Assembly: GCF_003597395.2 (NCBI RefSeq)
Contig: NC_133773.1
Location: 72,259,972-72,323,971, forward strand
Origin: Chelonoidis abingdonii
Taxonomy: Eukaryota > Chordata > Testudines > Testudinidae
Direction: 5' to 3'
Length of the DNA: 64,000 nt
Shown here: positions 9,863 to 22,706 of the stretch, piece after piece
Numbering within the stretch: position 1 is the stretch's first letter
How the letters are laid out: each line of letters opens with the position of its first letter
The notes under the pieces: model-generated
The model's input: the letters and a program-made list of their open reading frames with translations, nothing else
Told to the model about the DNA's origin: nothing
The model's database searches: none
Position numbers and translations under genes: made by a program

Positions 9863-12775
9863 AATCATAGACTCAGACTTTAGGTTTGAAGACCTCAAGC
9901 TGCAGAGAATCCACCAGCAAGTGACCCATGCCCCACGCTGCAGAGGAAGGCGAAAAACCTCCAGGGCCTCTGCCAATCTGCCCCGGAGGAAAATTCCTTC
10001 CCGACCCCAAATATGGCAATCAGCTAAACCCTGAGCATGTGGGCAAGACTCACCAGCCAGCACTCAGGAAAGAATTCTCTGCAGTAACTCAGATCCCATC
10101 CCATCTAACATCCCATCACAGACCACTGGGCATACTTACCTGCTGATAATCAAAGATCAATCAATTGCCAAAATTAAGGCTATCCCATCATACCATCCCC
10201 TTCCATAAACTTATCAAGCTTAGTCTTAAAGCCAGATATGTCTTTTGCCCCCACACTACTCCCCTTGGAAGCTGTTCCAGAACTTCACTCCTCTAATGGT
10301 TAGAAACCTTCGTCTAATTTCAAGTCTAAACTTCCTAGTGTCCAGTTTATACCCATTTGTTCTTGTGTCTACATTGGTACTAAGCTTAAATAATTCCTCT
10401 CCCTCCCTAATATTAATCCTCTGATATATTTATAAAGCAATCATATCCCCCTCAACCTTCTTTTGGTTAGGCTAAACAAGCCAAGCTCTTTGAGTCTCCT
10501 TTCATAAGACAGGTTTTTCCATTCCTCGGATCATCCTAGTAGCCCATCTCTGAACCTGTTCCAGTTTGAATTCATCCTTCTTAAACATGGGAGACCAGAA
10601 CTGCACACAGTATTCCAGATGAGGTCTCACCAGTGCCTTATATAACGGTACTAACACCTCCTTATCTTTGCTGGAAATACCTCGCCTGATGCATCCTAAA
10701 ACTGCATTAGCTTTTTTTAACGGCCATATCACATTGGCGGCTCATAGTCATCCTGTGATCAACCAATACTCCAAGGTCCTTCTCCTCCTCTGTTGCTTCC
10801 AACTGATGTGTCCCAATTTATAACTAAAATTCTTATTATTAATCCCTAATGCATGACCTTGCACTTTTCACTATTAAATTTCATCCTATTACTATTACTC
10901 CAGTTTACAAGGTCATCCAGATCTTCCTGTATGATATCCCGGTCCTTCTCTGTGTTAGCAATACCTCCCAGCTTTGTGTCATCCGCAAACTTTATTAGCA
11001 CATTCCCACTTTTTGTGCCAAGGTCAGTAATAAAAAGTTAAATAAGATTGGTCCCAAAACTGATCCTTGAGGAACTCCACTAGTAACCTCCTTCCAGCCT
11101 GACAGTTCACCCTTCAGTACGACCCGTTGTAGTCTCCCTTTAACCAGTTCCTTATCCACCTTTCAATTTTCATATTGATCCCCATCTTTTCCAATTTAAC
11201 TAATAATTCCCATGTGGAACTGTATCAAATGCCTTACTGAAATCGAGGTAAATTAGATCTACTGCATTTCCTTTGTCTAAAAAATCTGTCACCTTCTCAA
11301 AGAAGGAGATCAGGTTGGTTTGGGCACGATCTACCTTTTGTAAAACCATGTTGTATTTTGTCCCAATTACCATTGACCTCAATGTCCTTAACTACTTTCT
11401 CCTTTTCAAAATTTTTTCCAAGACCTTACATACTACAGATGTCAAACTAACAGGCCTATAGTTACTCGGATCACTTTTTTCCCTTTCTTAAAGATAGGAA
11501 CTATGTTAGCAATTCTCCAGTCGTACGGTACAACCCCTGAGTTTACTGATTCATTAAAAAAAATCTTGCTAATGGGCTTGCAATTTCATGTGCCAGTTCC
11601 TTTAATATTCTTGGATGAAGATTATCTGGCCCTCTGATTTTGTCCCATTAAGCTGTTCAAGTTTGGCTTCTACCTCAGATGTGGTAATATCTTACCTCCA
11701 TATCTTCATTCCCATTTGTCATCCTTCCATTATCCCTAAGCTCCTCATTAGCCTTATTAAAGACTGAGGCAAAGTATTTATTTAGATATTGGGCCATGCC
11801 TAGATTATCCTTAACCTCCATTCCATCCTCAGTGTTTAGCGGTCCCACTTCTTCTTCTTTGTTTTCTTCTTATTTATATGGCTATAGAACTTTTACTATT
11901 GGTTTTAATTCCTTTGCAAGGTCCAACTCTACATGGCTTTTGGCCTTCTCACTTTATCCCTACATTCTGACCTCACTAAGGTAGCTTTCCTTGCTAATCC
12001 CGCCCATCTTCCACTCCTTGTAGGCTTTCTGCTTTTTCTTAATCACCTCTTCTGAGATGCTTGCTCATCCAGCTTGGTCTACAACTCCTGCCTATGATTT
12101 TTTCCCCCTTTCTTGGGATGCAGGCTTCTGATAGTTTCTGCAGCTTTGACTTGAAGTAATTCCAGGCCTCCTCTGCATTTAGATCCACAAGTTCTTCAGT
12201 CCAATCCACTTCCCTAACTAATTTCCTTAATCTTTAAAGTTAGCCCTTTTGAAGTCAAAAACCCTAGTCCCAGATCTATTTTTGTTTATCCTTCCATCTA
12301 GTTTGAACTGAATTAGCTCATGATCACTCGAACCAAGGTTGTCCCCTACAACCATTTCTTCTATGAGGGTCCTCACTACTCACCAAAACCAAATCTAAAA
12401 TGGCATCCCCTCTTGTTGGTTCTTCAACTACTTGGTGAAGAAATCCATCCGCTATCACATCCAGAAAAATCTGAGCCCTATTATTGTTACTAGCACTTAT
12501 CCTCCAGTCTATATCTGGGAAGTTTAAAGTCTCCCATGATCACACAATTCCCGTTAGTGTTTACTTCATTAAAAACATTAAAAAGAGGTCTCTATCTATA
12601 TCCAGATCAGATCCCCGTGGTCTGTAGCACACCCCAAGCACTATCTCAGGGGAGGCTCTAGTAGCTTTCTTTCCCAGCGTGATTTTTGCCCAGACAGACT
12701 CTGTCTTATCCATTCCATCACTTCTTATTTCTTTACAGTTAACCTCGTCATTGATATACAATGATGTGACAAAAC
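9863..12775 (-). mobile_element. CR1 LINE, long 5'-truncated copy
   Basis: Endonuclease, RT and the C-terminal region occur in minus-strand order, followed by a long 3' untranslated region toward 9863. The frames include an endonuclease piece (VLGVCYRPRGS, 12561-12761), an RT piece (LIYLDFSKAFDTVPH, 11200-11382) and a C-terminal piece ([15 protein letters not shown], 10502-10732). Many stops and frameshifts are present, so it is an old, inactive copy. Confidence 0.9.
10502..12761 (-). pseudogene. CR1 ORF2 remains (endonuclease and reverse transcriptase)
   Basis: The APE-type endonuclease end is visible at 12561-12761. RT block SKAFDTVPH lies at 11200-11382. The conserved C-terminal phrase [20 protein letters not shown] lies at 10502-10732. 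These fragments are not in one frame. The 5' end is truncated inside the endonuclease. Confidence 0.85.
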
Positions 12776-13843
12776 AAGAGTAAACTTCCAGGCTATAATT
12801 TCCTTTTAGTACCTTAATTTCTTATTTTCACAGGAGATTTGAACAGGCAGACACCTGTTTTGACCATAAATAGAGTTACATAGCATTGAACAAGGTACTT
12901 GTAGCCAGAACACCAGGTCTTCTGGAACACTAAAAAAAGGACAGGCTATAACTTACTTTTGGTACTTTTACTTTTCATTTCCAAAAGGTTTCTGTTAGGC
13001 TATGAAGTGTTCTGAAAACATGTATTAGAAATCCTTTGATACAGATCCATTTGTGCTGCTGCAATGACTGTTCAGAAGGGGCTTAGCGTGTTTTGGATGC
13101 TGTGGGATCTTAACTCAGACTTTCCATGACTTGTGTGTTCAAGACACAAACAATGGTATTTTAATATAGTTTTCTGTATTTATTTGGCAAATGCTCATGT
13201 CAATTTAATAATATTTAAAAGCACAAAATGTGCTTCCCATGGGACATGTCAAGAGGTGATGTTTCCCTGAGCAAGGAAGGGAGAGGGGTTGAAACCCTGG
13301 TCTCCCTGCATGCTGCTTTTAATGTTTTTCTTCATCTGTCTGCTGCTGAGCCAGTCCCTGTTTCCCTAACTTGCATTAGAAAGGGAGAGCAAGAGAATGT
13401 GAAAGTGATACAGTAAGGGATGGGAGCCAGAGACAGAGAGTTGGCCTCCCTGCTGTTCCAGTTAATATTCCCTTTTTTCCTGGTTGACTAATTCTATGCC
13501 CAATAAATAGTAAAACTTGAGTTACAGAAAATGTGTTTGTTAGAAAATCTATTCTCCAACTTAAAAACTAAGGATCAAACATTTTCCTAGTACACCCGAA
13601 ATCCCACATTCTTATTAGAAAAAAATAATTTTCATTTCTGCAATGTTTTCTGTCCGAAGATCAGAAAGCATGTTACAAACATTGGTGTGCATAGCTTTCC
13701 AACAACACACTGAGGATTTCCCCCATTTTATAAACGAGGAGAGGCAACCAGAGTTTAATAGCCTAATATTCAAAGGTGCTGAGCACCTGAACCTTCCATT
13801 GATATCAGTGAGATTTATTTAAATAAATAAATCAGACAGTAGG
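12776..13843. other. No gene or clear repeat recognised
   Basis: AT-rich sequence with only short, unsupported ORFs. I see no recognisable protein, RNA gene or transposon end in this interval. Confidence 0.5.
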
Positions 13844-14755
13844 TGTCAGGGCTGATTCCCCACTCTGGCAGTTTGAATGCAGAAGGTGGGGGCTTGCAAA
13901 GATTCTAAAAATTAATACTGGCCACTCCGGGCTTGTATTAAATTCCCAAGGTTACAGCTTCTCTCTGACCTTGAATGGGTAAATGCTGCCACCACTGTAG
14001 TGCAAAAACCCCATTTTGGAACCCAGGAAGGCGCACTTGGGAATTCCTTCCTGTGGGGTACCCTCAAGCCCTTTCACACATACTCCCTCCCCCCGGGAAG
14101 AGCTGAGAAAGAAAACAAAGGAAATTAGCAGATGCCACCAGTTAATTAAATAACATGTGCACAAACCTCTTACGACACAAAAATCCAATCCTCTTCTTAA
14201 AAAAGGTAAATTTTATTAAAAACAAAAAATAAAGAAAATACATTTGGAATTTAGGCTTTTTGCTAGATTGAAAATAAAAAAAAATTACAAGGATTAAGCA
14301 TCAAGATAGCTCTCTTGACGTCCATCTTAAAGGTTACAGGCAGAACAAAAGCACCTAGAGTTAGCACAGAGTAGTCCAGAAGCCATAAAGAAATAAAAGA
14401 GAAACTTAATTGCCTCTTCTGACATCACATTTCCTGATCTACTTACATATCTGGGGTTTCAGATGAGTAGTTTCTAGGTATGATCTGGGATTTTCATACC
14501 TGTCCCATAGCTTTTTACGGCATAGCTCCAGTCCTGTCTCTGCTCTGTCCTCACTCTCTGGAGAACAGACAGACAGACAATGGGAAAGTTTTATCCCCAA
14601 TTTTAAAAAGTTCTAGCCTTCCCATTGGCTCTTTTGGTCAGGTGCCCACTCCCTTCCTTTTACCTATGGACTTTTTAACCCTTTACAGGTAAAGCAAGTA
14701 GAGAACAGCTACTAACAGTGATTTCATAGCTAACTGGCTGGCTGGGTGTCCATAA
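13844..14755 (-). mobile_element. LTR-like element 4 (same broad group as LTR 3)
   Basis: It starts TGTCAGGGCTGATTCCCC, close to TGTCAGGGTTCCCTCCCC at 18304, and shares GGTCAGGTGCC and an AACCCTTTACAGGTAAA block with the complements of LTRs 1 and 2. On the minus strand the TTTTTATTAAAATTTACC stretch and a CCAAT-like ATTGG match an LTR read in reverse. The right boundary is not defined, and no target duplication was found. Confidence 0.6.
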
Positions 14756-15896
14756 AAGGGAGCTACCTCACTTTTGTTTTACAGTTGGTAATTTGGCAGC
14801 AACCACACAGGAAGTCTATAGAAATGAGATCTCCTTCATTCCAGTACTCTGTCCTAACAACATGACCAGCCTTCTAAAATTTATCTGAAAATGCCAGAGT
14901 TGGTCAGAATATCAAAGACAACACTCTTCATTAAAATGAGTGACTGTAGAGAGATTTTTAATTTTTTTCATATTCCAGGTAGCAGTGTGAAAAATCACAA
15001 CTTGTAAAACACAAATGGACTGATGTAATTACTGACGTAATTTTTACTGGGATTTTTTTTCCCAGTGTTTAACTGCCTCTAAGCCAGAATACATTTGCCA
15101 ACTGCTGAAAGTTAGTATAAACTGCCATAGTGATTTTTAAAGAAAATACGTTAAGGCCTTTTCTGTGCTAGAGGACTTTACCACACTAACTGCTGTTTGA
15201 CCTATAAACACACAAACATTTCCCTAATGGTGCACAGACAGTCACATTTTATCTGAATTATACTTCCTTTGAGTAAAGTCATTGACTGTGTGGTTCTCCA
15301 CTGTGCTAATTCTCCACCAGTGCACTGCCAATGTGAATAAGTATCAGTGTCAATGGTAGAAATAGTCCTTCCCCTACCTTTCCACGGTGCACTGGTTAGC
15401 TGCCTGACAGAGGTCAAAATTTGCCAGAAGCCACTTATCTGTACAAATAGGACTGCACACATTGTAGATCTGTTTTGTGTCATTTTGCCATCATCTTATC
15501 ATCTCAAGCACCTTGACCATGAAGCCAGCTGGACAGAAATGTGCAGGCCCTTGTGACCATCAGGGATGATGATGAAAACTAGCCACAGTAGAAACTAGCT
15601 CAGCTTGACAAAAGATTTAATTGGCAAAAAAATAAACAAGCAAAACCAAAACAAATCTTGTGACAGGCTAGGAATAAGACCACCGATGTGGAAACATTTT
15701 GTAAATTGAAGTATGTGGTTACTAATGCCTTGTGGGTGTCTAAGTGTACATGCTCTACTAATGTGCGGGCATTTGGAAGCCACTAATTACAAAGTTTCTT
15801 CCAAATGGGAAGGCAGAAAAGAATTTCTGTTCAGTGTAAAGCCAAAGAACATATTTTATTGAGAAGCTCTAATTTCAAGACAATCTTTTCACCTGT
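14756..15896. other. No gene recognised
   Basis: AT-rich, with scattered short frames lacking any family signature. I see no transposon ends. Confidence 0.45.
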
Positions 15897-16170
15897 TGAT
15901 TTTATAGATTTATAAATTTTAAGGCCAGAAGGGACCACTGGGATCATCTCATTTGATCTCCTGTATAACACAGGCCATAGTAGTCCCCCAACATAATTCC
16001 TAGAGCATTGCTTTTAGAGAAAAAAAATCCAGTCTTGATTAAAAACTGGTCTGTATGGAGAATCCACCGTGCCCCTTAGTAAATTATTCTAATGACTAAT
16101 TACTTTCACTATTCAAAATGTATGCCTTATTTCCAATCTGAATTTGTCTAGCAACAGTTTCCTCTCTAGC
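15897..16170 (-). mobile_element. CR1 3' end fragment
   Basis: The plus strand reads AAGGCCAGAAGGGACCACTG followed by a CTCCTGTATAACACAGGCCA block, the reverse complement of a common reptile CR1 3' region. It is short and non-coding. Confidence 0.7.
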
Positions 16171-16227
16171 TAGCATGGTCAGGTGGGCAAGACTGTAAAA
16201 CCATGCAGACTAATGGTCAGCCATTTT

Positions 16228-17055
16228 AGATAAGTTAGGGTGACCAGGTGTCCAGTTTTTGACCAGAACCTCTAGTTGAAAAGGGACCCTGGCAGTTCCG
16301 GTTGGCGGTGCTGTGGCGCTAAGGCAGGCTAGTCTCTACCCATCCTGGGGCACTGTGCTGCGCCCCGGAAGTAGCCAGCAGGTCTGGCTCCTAGGCAGGG
16401 GACCATGGGGCTCCATGCGTTGCCCTGCCTCGCCCCGAGCACTGGCTCTGCATTGGAGCTGGGGTGGGGGCGCAATGCCTACAGGTGAGAGCAGCATGTG
16501 CAGAGCCTCCTGCGCCGCCCCCCTCGCCTACTAGTGCTAGACCTGCTGTCTGCTACCAGTGCGCGCACAGCGCCAACACAGACAGGCACTCTGCTTTAGC
16601 CTTCCCGCTGTGCCACTGACAGGGAGCCATCCAAGGTAAGCCCGCGCCCCAACCTCCAGCCCCCCCAAACCTGGAGCCCCCTCCAGAACCCCAAATCCAT
16701 CCCCAGCCCCAGCCTAGAGCCAGCACCCGCAACCAAGAGCCCTCACCCCTCCCATACCCCAACTCTCTGCCTCAACACGTAGCCCCCTCGCACATTCTCA
16801 ATCCCTTGGCCCTGGTGCCCCACCCCTACATCCCAAACCCTTCATCCCCAGCCCCACCCTAGAGCCTGCATCCCCAGCCGGAGCCCTCACCCCCTCCCGC
16901 ACCCCAAGTCCCCGCCACAGCCCAGTGAAAGTGAGTGAGGTGGGGGAATGTGAGCCACCGAGGGAGGGGAAATGTAGTGAGTGGGGGGCAGGGCTTAAGA
17001 AAGGGTGAGGAGGGGCTAGGGCTTTCAGTTTTGTGCTATTGGAAAGTTGGCAACT
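16228..17055. mobile_element. GC-rich repeat, probable non-autonomous DNA transposon
   Basis: The left end reads AGGGTGACCAGGTGTCC, a terminal motif of a common reptile MITE. Inside lies C-rich sequence with repeated CCCCAGCCC and GAGCCCTCACCCC phrases between 16640 and 16920. The matching right terminal repeat is not seen, so the boundaries are approximate. ORFs here are composition artefacts. Confidence 0.45.
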
Positions 17056-18294
17056 CTATTGCGAGCAGTGTCCTTTCCACTCCTCCTTTCTTTTTAAGAA
17101 CTGTTAATAGCTTCAGTATCATCAATTGAATGTTTACAAAACACAATGTTAAAAAGGAACTATGCTAATTAAGCAAGCATGCTACAATAATGTAATACAG
17201 CAAACAGACCACATCAGCTCTTACTGTCTTTGACATCTTTATCAGTAGCTGCTATGGCCCAAATATATATACAAAACAGAGTTTATAGGTACAGCAAGCA
17301 GCCATGAGCTACTCTGATTTACGCAAATTAAGAATCTGGCTGTTTAGCAGAAGGCAAATTAATATGGATTCACATTAAAGAGGATCCAGCCGGTTACTAT
17401 GAGACTCTACAAATTTACTCAACCTTCTGTGCTCTCCCATTTCAATCATTGCCTTTTCCATATAAGTAGTTTCCAAGGCTGCTATTTACCATAATATTGA
17501 CTCCATATACTGTTAACACTTCCACTTAAATAAAACCGTACTAGCTATAATGAATCAAACTACAATAGTACCTTCTTGTTTACTGATGGGATATGTGGGG
17601 AAGGAATACCCATCCTTAAACAAAGCCAGCATGAGATTTCACATTACATTAAGATGGAGATAGAGTTGAAGACATTTTGTTTGAAATTTCAAACCAGGGA
17701 TCAACTTCCATTATATACTCAAATATGCCTCCTCTGTCCCTCTTCCCCCCACCCCCCCGAGAAAAGATTATGGCCTGGAATTTCTGCTGGATGCTGCAGA
17801 GATGGGGGCCTGTATGGGATCAGCTTACTGCACTCTTATTCTCAGAGTACATTTGCACCAGCCTGAGCCCCAGTGCAATTTAGAGCGGCATGGGAACCAC
17901 TTTCATTTCCCCAAGATGGCTATAATTCCTAATGGAGTGTATATTATCTGAGCATAGCTGGAGCACATCACGTTCCAGCCGCACATCTGACACACTGCCT
18001 ACTTTGGAGCTGAGTGGATAATAGCTATACCTGTTCTGTGCCAGCTGATTGTTCCTCCACACTGGTGGAACTCTCCACTGGGCAATCTGGTAATGCAAGA
18101 AGGCCAGAATGCAACCAGGCATCTGGCCTATGAGTTTTAAACTGTTAAGCTGGCTAGGTATTTGATGTAGTTAATGAATTAACCTAAAGTAACTGTTCCT
18201 CATTTTTCTTAAAAAGACCTTAGGAATAAAGTCTATAAAAATTAACAAATTTAGCATCCACATTGTTGGCCTCAAGCACCTCTGAAAAAAAATG
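17056..18294. other. No gene recognised
   Basis: No protein family, RNA gene or clear mobile-element end is visible. Around 17860-17890 a phrase like AGTGCAATTTAGAGCGGCAT could belong to an old DNA transposon, but I could not find its partner end. Confidence 0.4.
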
Positions 18295-18303
18295 GTTACC
18301 TAC

Positions 18304-19149
18304 TGTCAGGGTTCCCTCCCCACTCTGAACTATGGGGTACAGATGCAGGGACCCACATGAAAGACCCCCTAAACTTATATTCCACCAGTTTAGGTTAAAA
18401 CTTCCCCAAGGCATAAATTCTTTTCCTTGTCCTTGGACAGTATTGTTGCCACCACCAAGTGATTTAAACAAACATTCAAGGAGGGGCCACTTGGTGCCCT
18501 ATCCCCCCCCCCCCAAAATATCCCCTCAAGCTCCTTCACCCCCTTTCCTGGGGAGGCTTGAGAATAATATAATCCCAAACAAGATGAGCACAGACCGGAC
18601 CCTTCAGTTTTCAGGACACTAAAAACCAATCAGGTTCTTAAAAGAACTTTATAATAAAGAAAATGGTGAAAGAAGCACCTCTGCACAATGAGGCCAGAAG
18701 GTCATTTTACAGGGTAAGAAAAAGGTTTAAAAACACAGAGAATTCCCCTCTAAGCTCAACTTCAAAGTTACAAAACAGGAATCAACCTCCCTTTTAGCAT
18801 GAGGAAAATTCACAAGCTAAAACAAAAGATAATCTAATGCATTTCCTTGCTATTACTTGCAGTATCTGTAATTTTAGATGTATCATTTCAGTAGGAGCTG
18901 GGTTACCTGCTTGGTCTCTCTCTTTGTCCCAAGAGGGAACAAAAACAAAGAACAAACAAAACTGCCCCCGTCCCCGATTTGAAAGCATCTTTTTTCCCCA
19001 TTGCTCCTTCTGGTCAGGTGCCAACTAGGTTAATTGAACTGATTAACCCCTTATAGCTAAGTGATTCTGTACCTCTAGCCGGGAGGGATTTGACATTACT
19101 GCATACATAATGTTTGCAGTAATGTCAAATCCCTTTAATATTTATGACA
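18304..19149 (-). mobile_element. Solo LTR 3 with 5-bp target duplication inside DIRS copy B
   Basis: It starts TGTCAGGG and ends TTTATGACA, and is flanked by CCTAC at 18299-18303 and 19150-19154. Removing it restores a DIRS terminal repeat similar to those at 22351 and 47725. A poly-C run lies at 18504-18516, and a hairpin sits near the right end. It has no internal genes. Confidence 0.85.
19084..19134. repeat. Perfect 20-bp-arm hairpin near the end of LTR 3
   Basis: The arm AGGGATTTGACATTACTGCA (19084-19103) is followed by an 11-nt loop and its exact reverse complement (19115-19134). It is absent at the matching position of the other LTRs that I compared. Confidence 0.85.
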
Positions 19150-19533
19150 CCTACCTTTCATAACTGTTGTTCTTTGAGATGTGTTGGTCATGTCCATTCC
19201 ATTTTAGGTGTGCGTCAGATTTTTGCTCTCCTGATGTTCAGAGAGTGCAATTTACGCGCCTCTACAGACTTATGAGGCTTTGGGAAGAAGACTGGCAAGA
19301 ATATGTCCTGGCTCACATGAAACAACCTTGGGTAGGAAAGCTGGGTGCAGCTGCAGGTGGACTTTGTCCTTGAAAAAACACCATACAGGGTGGCTCTGAG
19401 GTAAGCGCCCTAATCTCAGAGACCCTATGGGCAGGCATAATTGCTACCAGGAATGACATTGCCAAGGAGAGAAGAAGAGAACAGGAAGCCAATGGCTCGA
19501 ATGAGGCACCCATGAGATGTGCCAGCACTAGAT

Positions 19534-22319
19534 TCAGGTCCCAAGAAGAGATGGAGTCCTAGACATGGGGATAGAGTCACTTAGACCCTTCAAGAACCAG
19601 ACTGTCACGTCATGAGTGAAGACCAAGCTGCCCTGGACTGGAAGGTGAAAGGCCGATATAGTGGCCAAGTGGATCTTAACTGATGAAAGGGATAAGACCT
19701 GGAGCTTAACATGTAGAAGGGTAGTGCAGGATTGGTTGCAGCGAGACCTGCTCAGGCCTAACACCCTGGTCTAGCACATGAACCGGTTCCATTTGTCCAG
19801 GTCGGTTGCCTTGGTAGAGGGCTTCCTGCTGCCCAACAGTACCTGGGATATGGGCCGAGTACTTTTGCTCTTCTACATTTAACCATGCGGCAGCCAAGTC
19901 ATCAGGTGCAGCGCTGACAGGTTTGGATGCAGAAGACTCCCATGGTTCTGGGATAGCAAATCCTGCCAGAGAAGCAGCTGCAGCAGGGCCACCACCAAGA
20001 GGTCGAGCAGTGTGCCCAAACAAGTCCTGGTGAGGCCAAGCTGGGACTATTAGGATTACTTTTGCCCGGTCCTGTTTGATCTTCATGAGCACTCTGTGGA
20101 TTAATGGCACCAGCGGGAAGGTGTACGTCAGAGCCCCTGACCACAGGAATAAAGAAGGTGTCTGACAGGGTGCCTCTGTTTATCCCCCAAAATCAAGCAA
20201 AATGTGGGATTTCCTGTTCTGACAAGTCGCAAACGAGTCCACCTGGGGAGTTTCCCACCTTTGGAAGATCACACTGACTACATTGGGATAGAGTGACCAT
20301 TCATGGCAAGACGAGAAGGTCCTGCTGAGATGATCTGCTAGTATGTTCCTGTTCCCCGGGAGGCCATGAGATGAATGGCATGCTGCACACAGATGTCCCA
20401 GAGATGGAGAGCTTCCTGGAAAAGGGCTGTCAATCTGTCTCCGCGCTGCTTGTTGATATAAAACATTGCAGCAGTGTTGTCCATCAGGACTTGCACCACC
20501 TTGCCCTTCACGTGGGACCAGAAAGCGCAACAGGCCACACAAACTGCTCTGAGCTCCCTGACATTTATGTGGAGGGAGCGACTGTCCCATGACCAGTGAC
20601 CTTGCATGCTGAGCTCAACCTCAAGCCCAGGCCTGAGGCATTGGAAACCAGGGTCAGCAACAAGGCCAGGCCCGTGAAGGGAACCCCCTCCAACACTAAT
20701 TTGGGGTCCAACTACCATTCCAGTGACAACCGGATGTGGTCCAGCATCCTGACTATGAGGTCTAGATCATGCCTGTTGCAGGTGTAGACCTGATGTCAGC
20801 TACACTTGCAGCAGCCGGAGATGGAGTTGGGCATGACAGACCATGTAAGTACGAGCTGCCATATGGCCTAACAACCTCAGGCAGGAACGGGCGATAGTGA
20901 GCGGGTAGCCTCTTATATGAGAGATCTAGTCCGACATGGCTTGGAAATGGGCCTCCAGAAGGAAGGCTCTTGCCCGCGTGGGATTGAGGACCGCCCCTAT
21001 GAACTCTATCTTTTGCACCAGTTTCTTTTTGTTTACTAATAGGTCCAGGTTGTGACAGGTAGAATGCACCAGATCAAAACTTCTCTGAACTTGATCCTGT
21101 GATCTGCTCTTGATGAGCCAATCATCAAGATAAGGATAGACTTGGACCCCTCAACATCTCAGGTAAGCAGATACCAGGGCCATGTATTTTGGGGCCAACG
21201 AGAGACCAAAGGACAGCACCATAAATTGGAAATGATGCTTGCCCACCATAAAACAGCGAAACATCTGTGTCCTTAGAAGAGGGAAATATGAAAACAAGTG
21301 TCTTTCAAGTCGAGAGCAGTGTACCAGTCTCCTGGTCCCAGGGAGGGAATGATGGAGACCAGGGAGACCATGCGGAACTTCAACTTTTTGAGATGTTTGT
21401 TGAGTTGCCACAGGTCCAGACTGGGTCTTAGGCCTCTTTTGCTTTTGGGATTAGAAAATAGCAGGAGTGGAGCCTTTTCCCCTCATTTCACAAGGGTCCT
21501 CCTCTTCTCCCCAACTGCAGGAGGTTGTTGACCTCTTGAATGAAGAGTTATTCGTGAGAATGGTCCCTGAAGAGGGACAGGGAAGGGGGATGGGGTGGGG
21601 TGAGGTATGGCCAAGAATTGTAGAGTGTAGCCCAGAAATACAATTTCTAGCACCCAATGGTCTGAGGTGACCCATGACTAAGCCGAATGGCAGGGATGAA
21701 GATGGCTGAGAAAAGAATGAGGCACTTCTGGACTCCATGATGTTTTGCTGGACTGAGTTATGTGGCTGAGTGGGAGGAGGAAGGGCGGCGAAAACTAAAA
21801 CGTGTGTCCCTATCCCTTCTCCTTGCACACCCCTGTTAAGATTGCCAAGGCCTTGGCGATGGGAGTGGCCAGAACTGCTTCCTCACTGACTGAGGCGTAT
21901 GGAGACCCAGCAAGCGGAAGGTGGCTCAAGTGTCCTTTAGCCCATAAAGCCTCACATCTTTCCAACCCCATCAAACAGGAGGTACTAGATTGAGGACTGC
22001 ATCTCCTGGGACAAGCCCCCAGTCTCAAGCCAAGAACTGCACCTCATGACCACAGCTGAAGCGACCAGCCTGGCCATCGAATCAGCTACGTCCCACACTA
22101 TTTGGAGGGAGCACTGTGACACTGTAATACCCTCCAAAATAAGGGCCCCAAATCCTTGGGCTGAGCCCTGGGGTAGGGAGTCCCATAAGTTAACGTTATA
22201 TCTCTCCAAAAGAGCCTAATGGTTTGCAACTGTGAACTGAAGACTGGCCATGGAATACATTTTCCTTCAAAAAATCCTCTTGGCCTCTTTGTTTTTGGGG
22301 GTAGAACTGGATTGCCCAT
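19534..22319 (-). pseudogene. DIRS copy B pol and gag fragments
   Basis: Minus-strand pieces are: recombinase N-terminal block VKIHLATISAFHLPVQGS (19534-19764); RNase H phrases ELRAVCVACCAFW and NTAAMFYINKQRGDR (20338-20718); RT block QFMVLSFGLSLAPKY (21151-21411); and Gag-like remains at 21451-22319, including DVADSMARLVASAVVMR. All are broken by stops and frameshifts. Copy C has the same blocks in the same order. Confidence 0.75.
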
Positions 22320-22350
22320 CTGTCTTTCTTTTTGGCTGCAGAAAAAGATG

Positions 22351-22690
22351 GTTATTCACCTTTGTAACTGTTGTTCTTCGAGATGTGTTGCTCATATCCA
22401 TTCCAGTTAGGTGTGCGCGTGCCTCGTGAACATTCGTCAGAAGACTTTTACCCTAGCAACACTCGGTGGGCTGGCAGGGCGCCCCCTGGAGTGGCGCCGC
22501 TATGGCGCTTGATATATACCCATGCCGGCCCATCCGTCCCTCAGTTCCTTCTTGCTGGCTACTCCGACAGTGGGGAAGGAGGGTGGGTTTGGAATGGATA
22601 TGAGCAACACATCTCGAAGAACAACAGTTACAAAGGTGAGTAACCGTCTTTTCTCCTTCCAATGCTTGCTCATATCCATTCCAGTTAGGT
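22351..22690 (-). repeat. DIRS copy C 3' terminal repeat and internal complementary region
   Basis: 22351-22400 reads GTTATTCACCTTTGTAACTG and then the block TTCTTCGAGATGTGTTGCTC. At 22592-22640 the reverse complement of that left end appears. Immediately after it, at 22645-22690, comes a sequence matching the right end of the element. This adjacent complement of both ends is the internal complementary region used by DIRS elements to form circular intermediates. Confidence 0.85.
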
Positions 22691-22706
22691 GATTCCCAAG
22701 CCTTAC

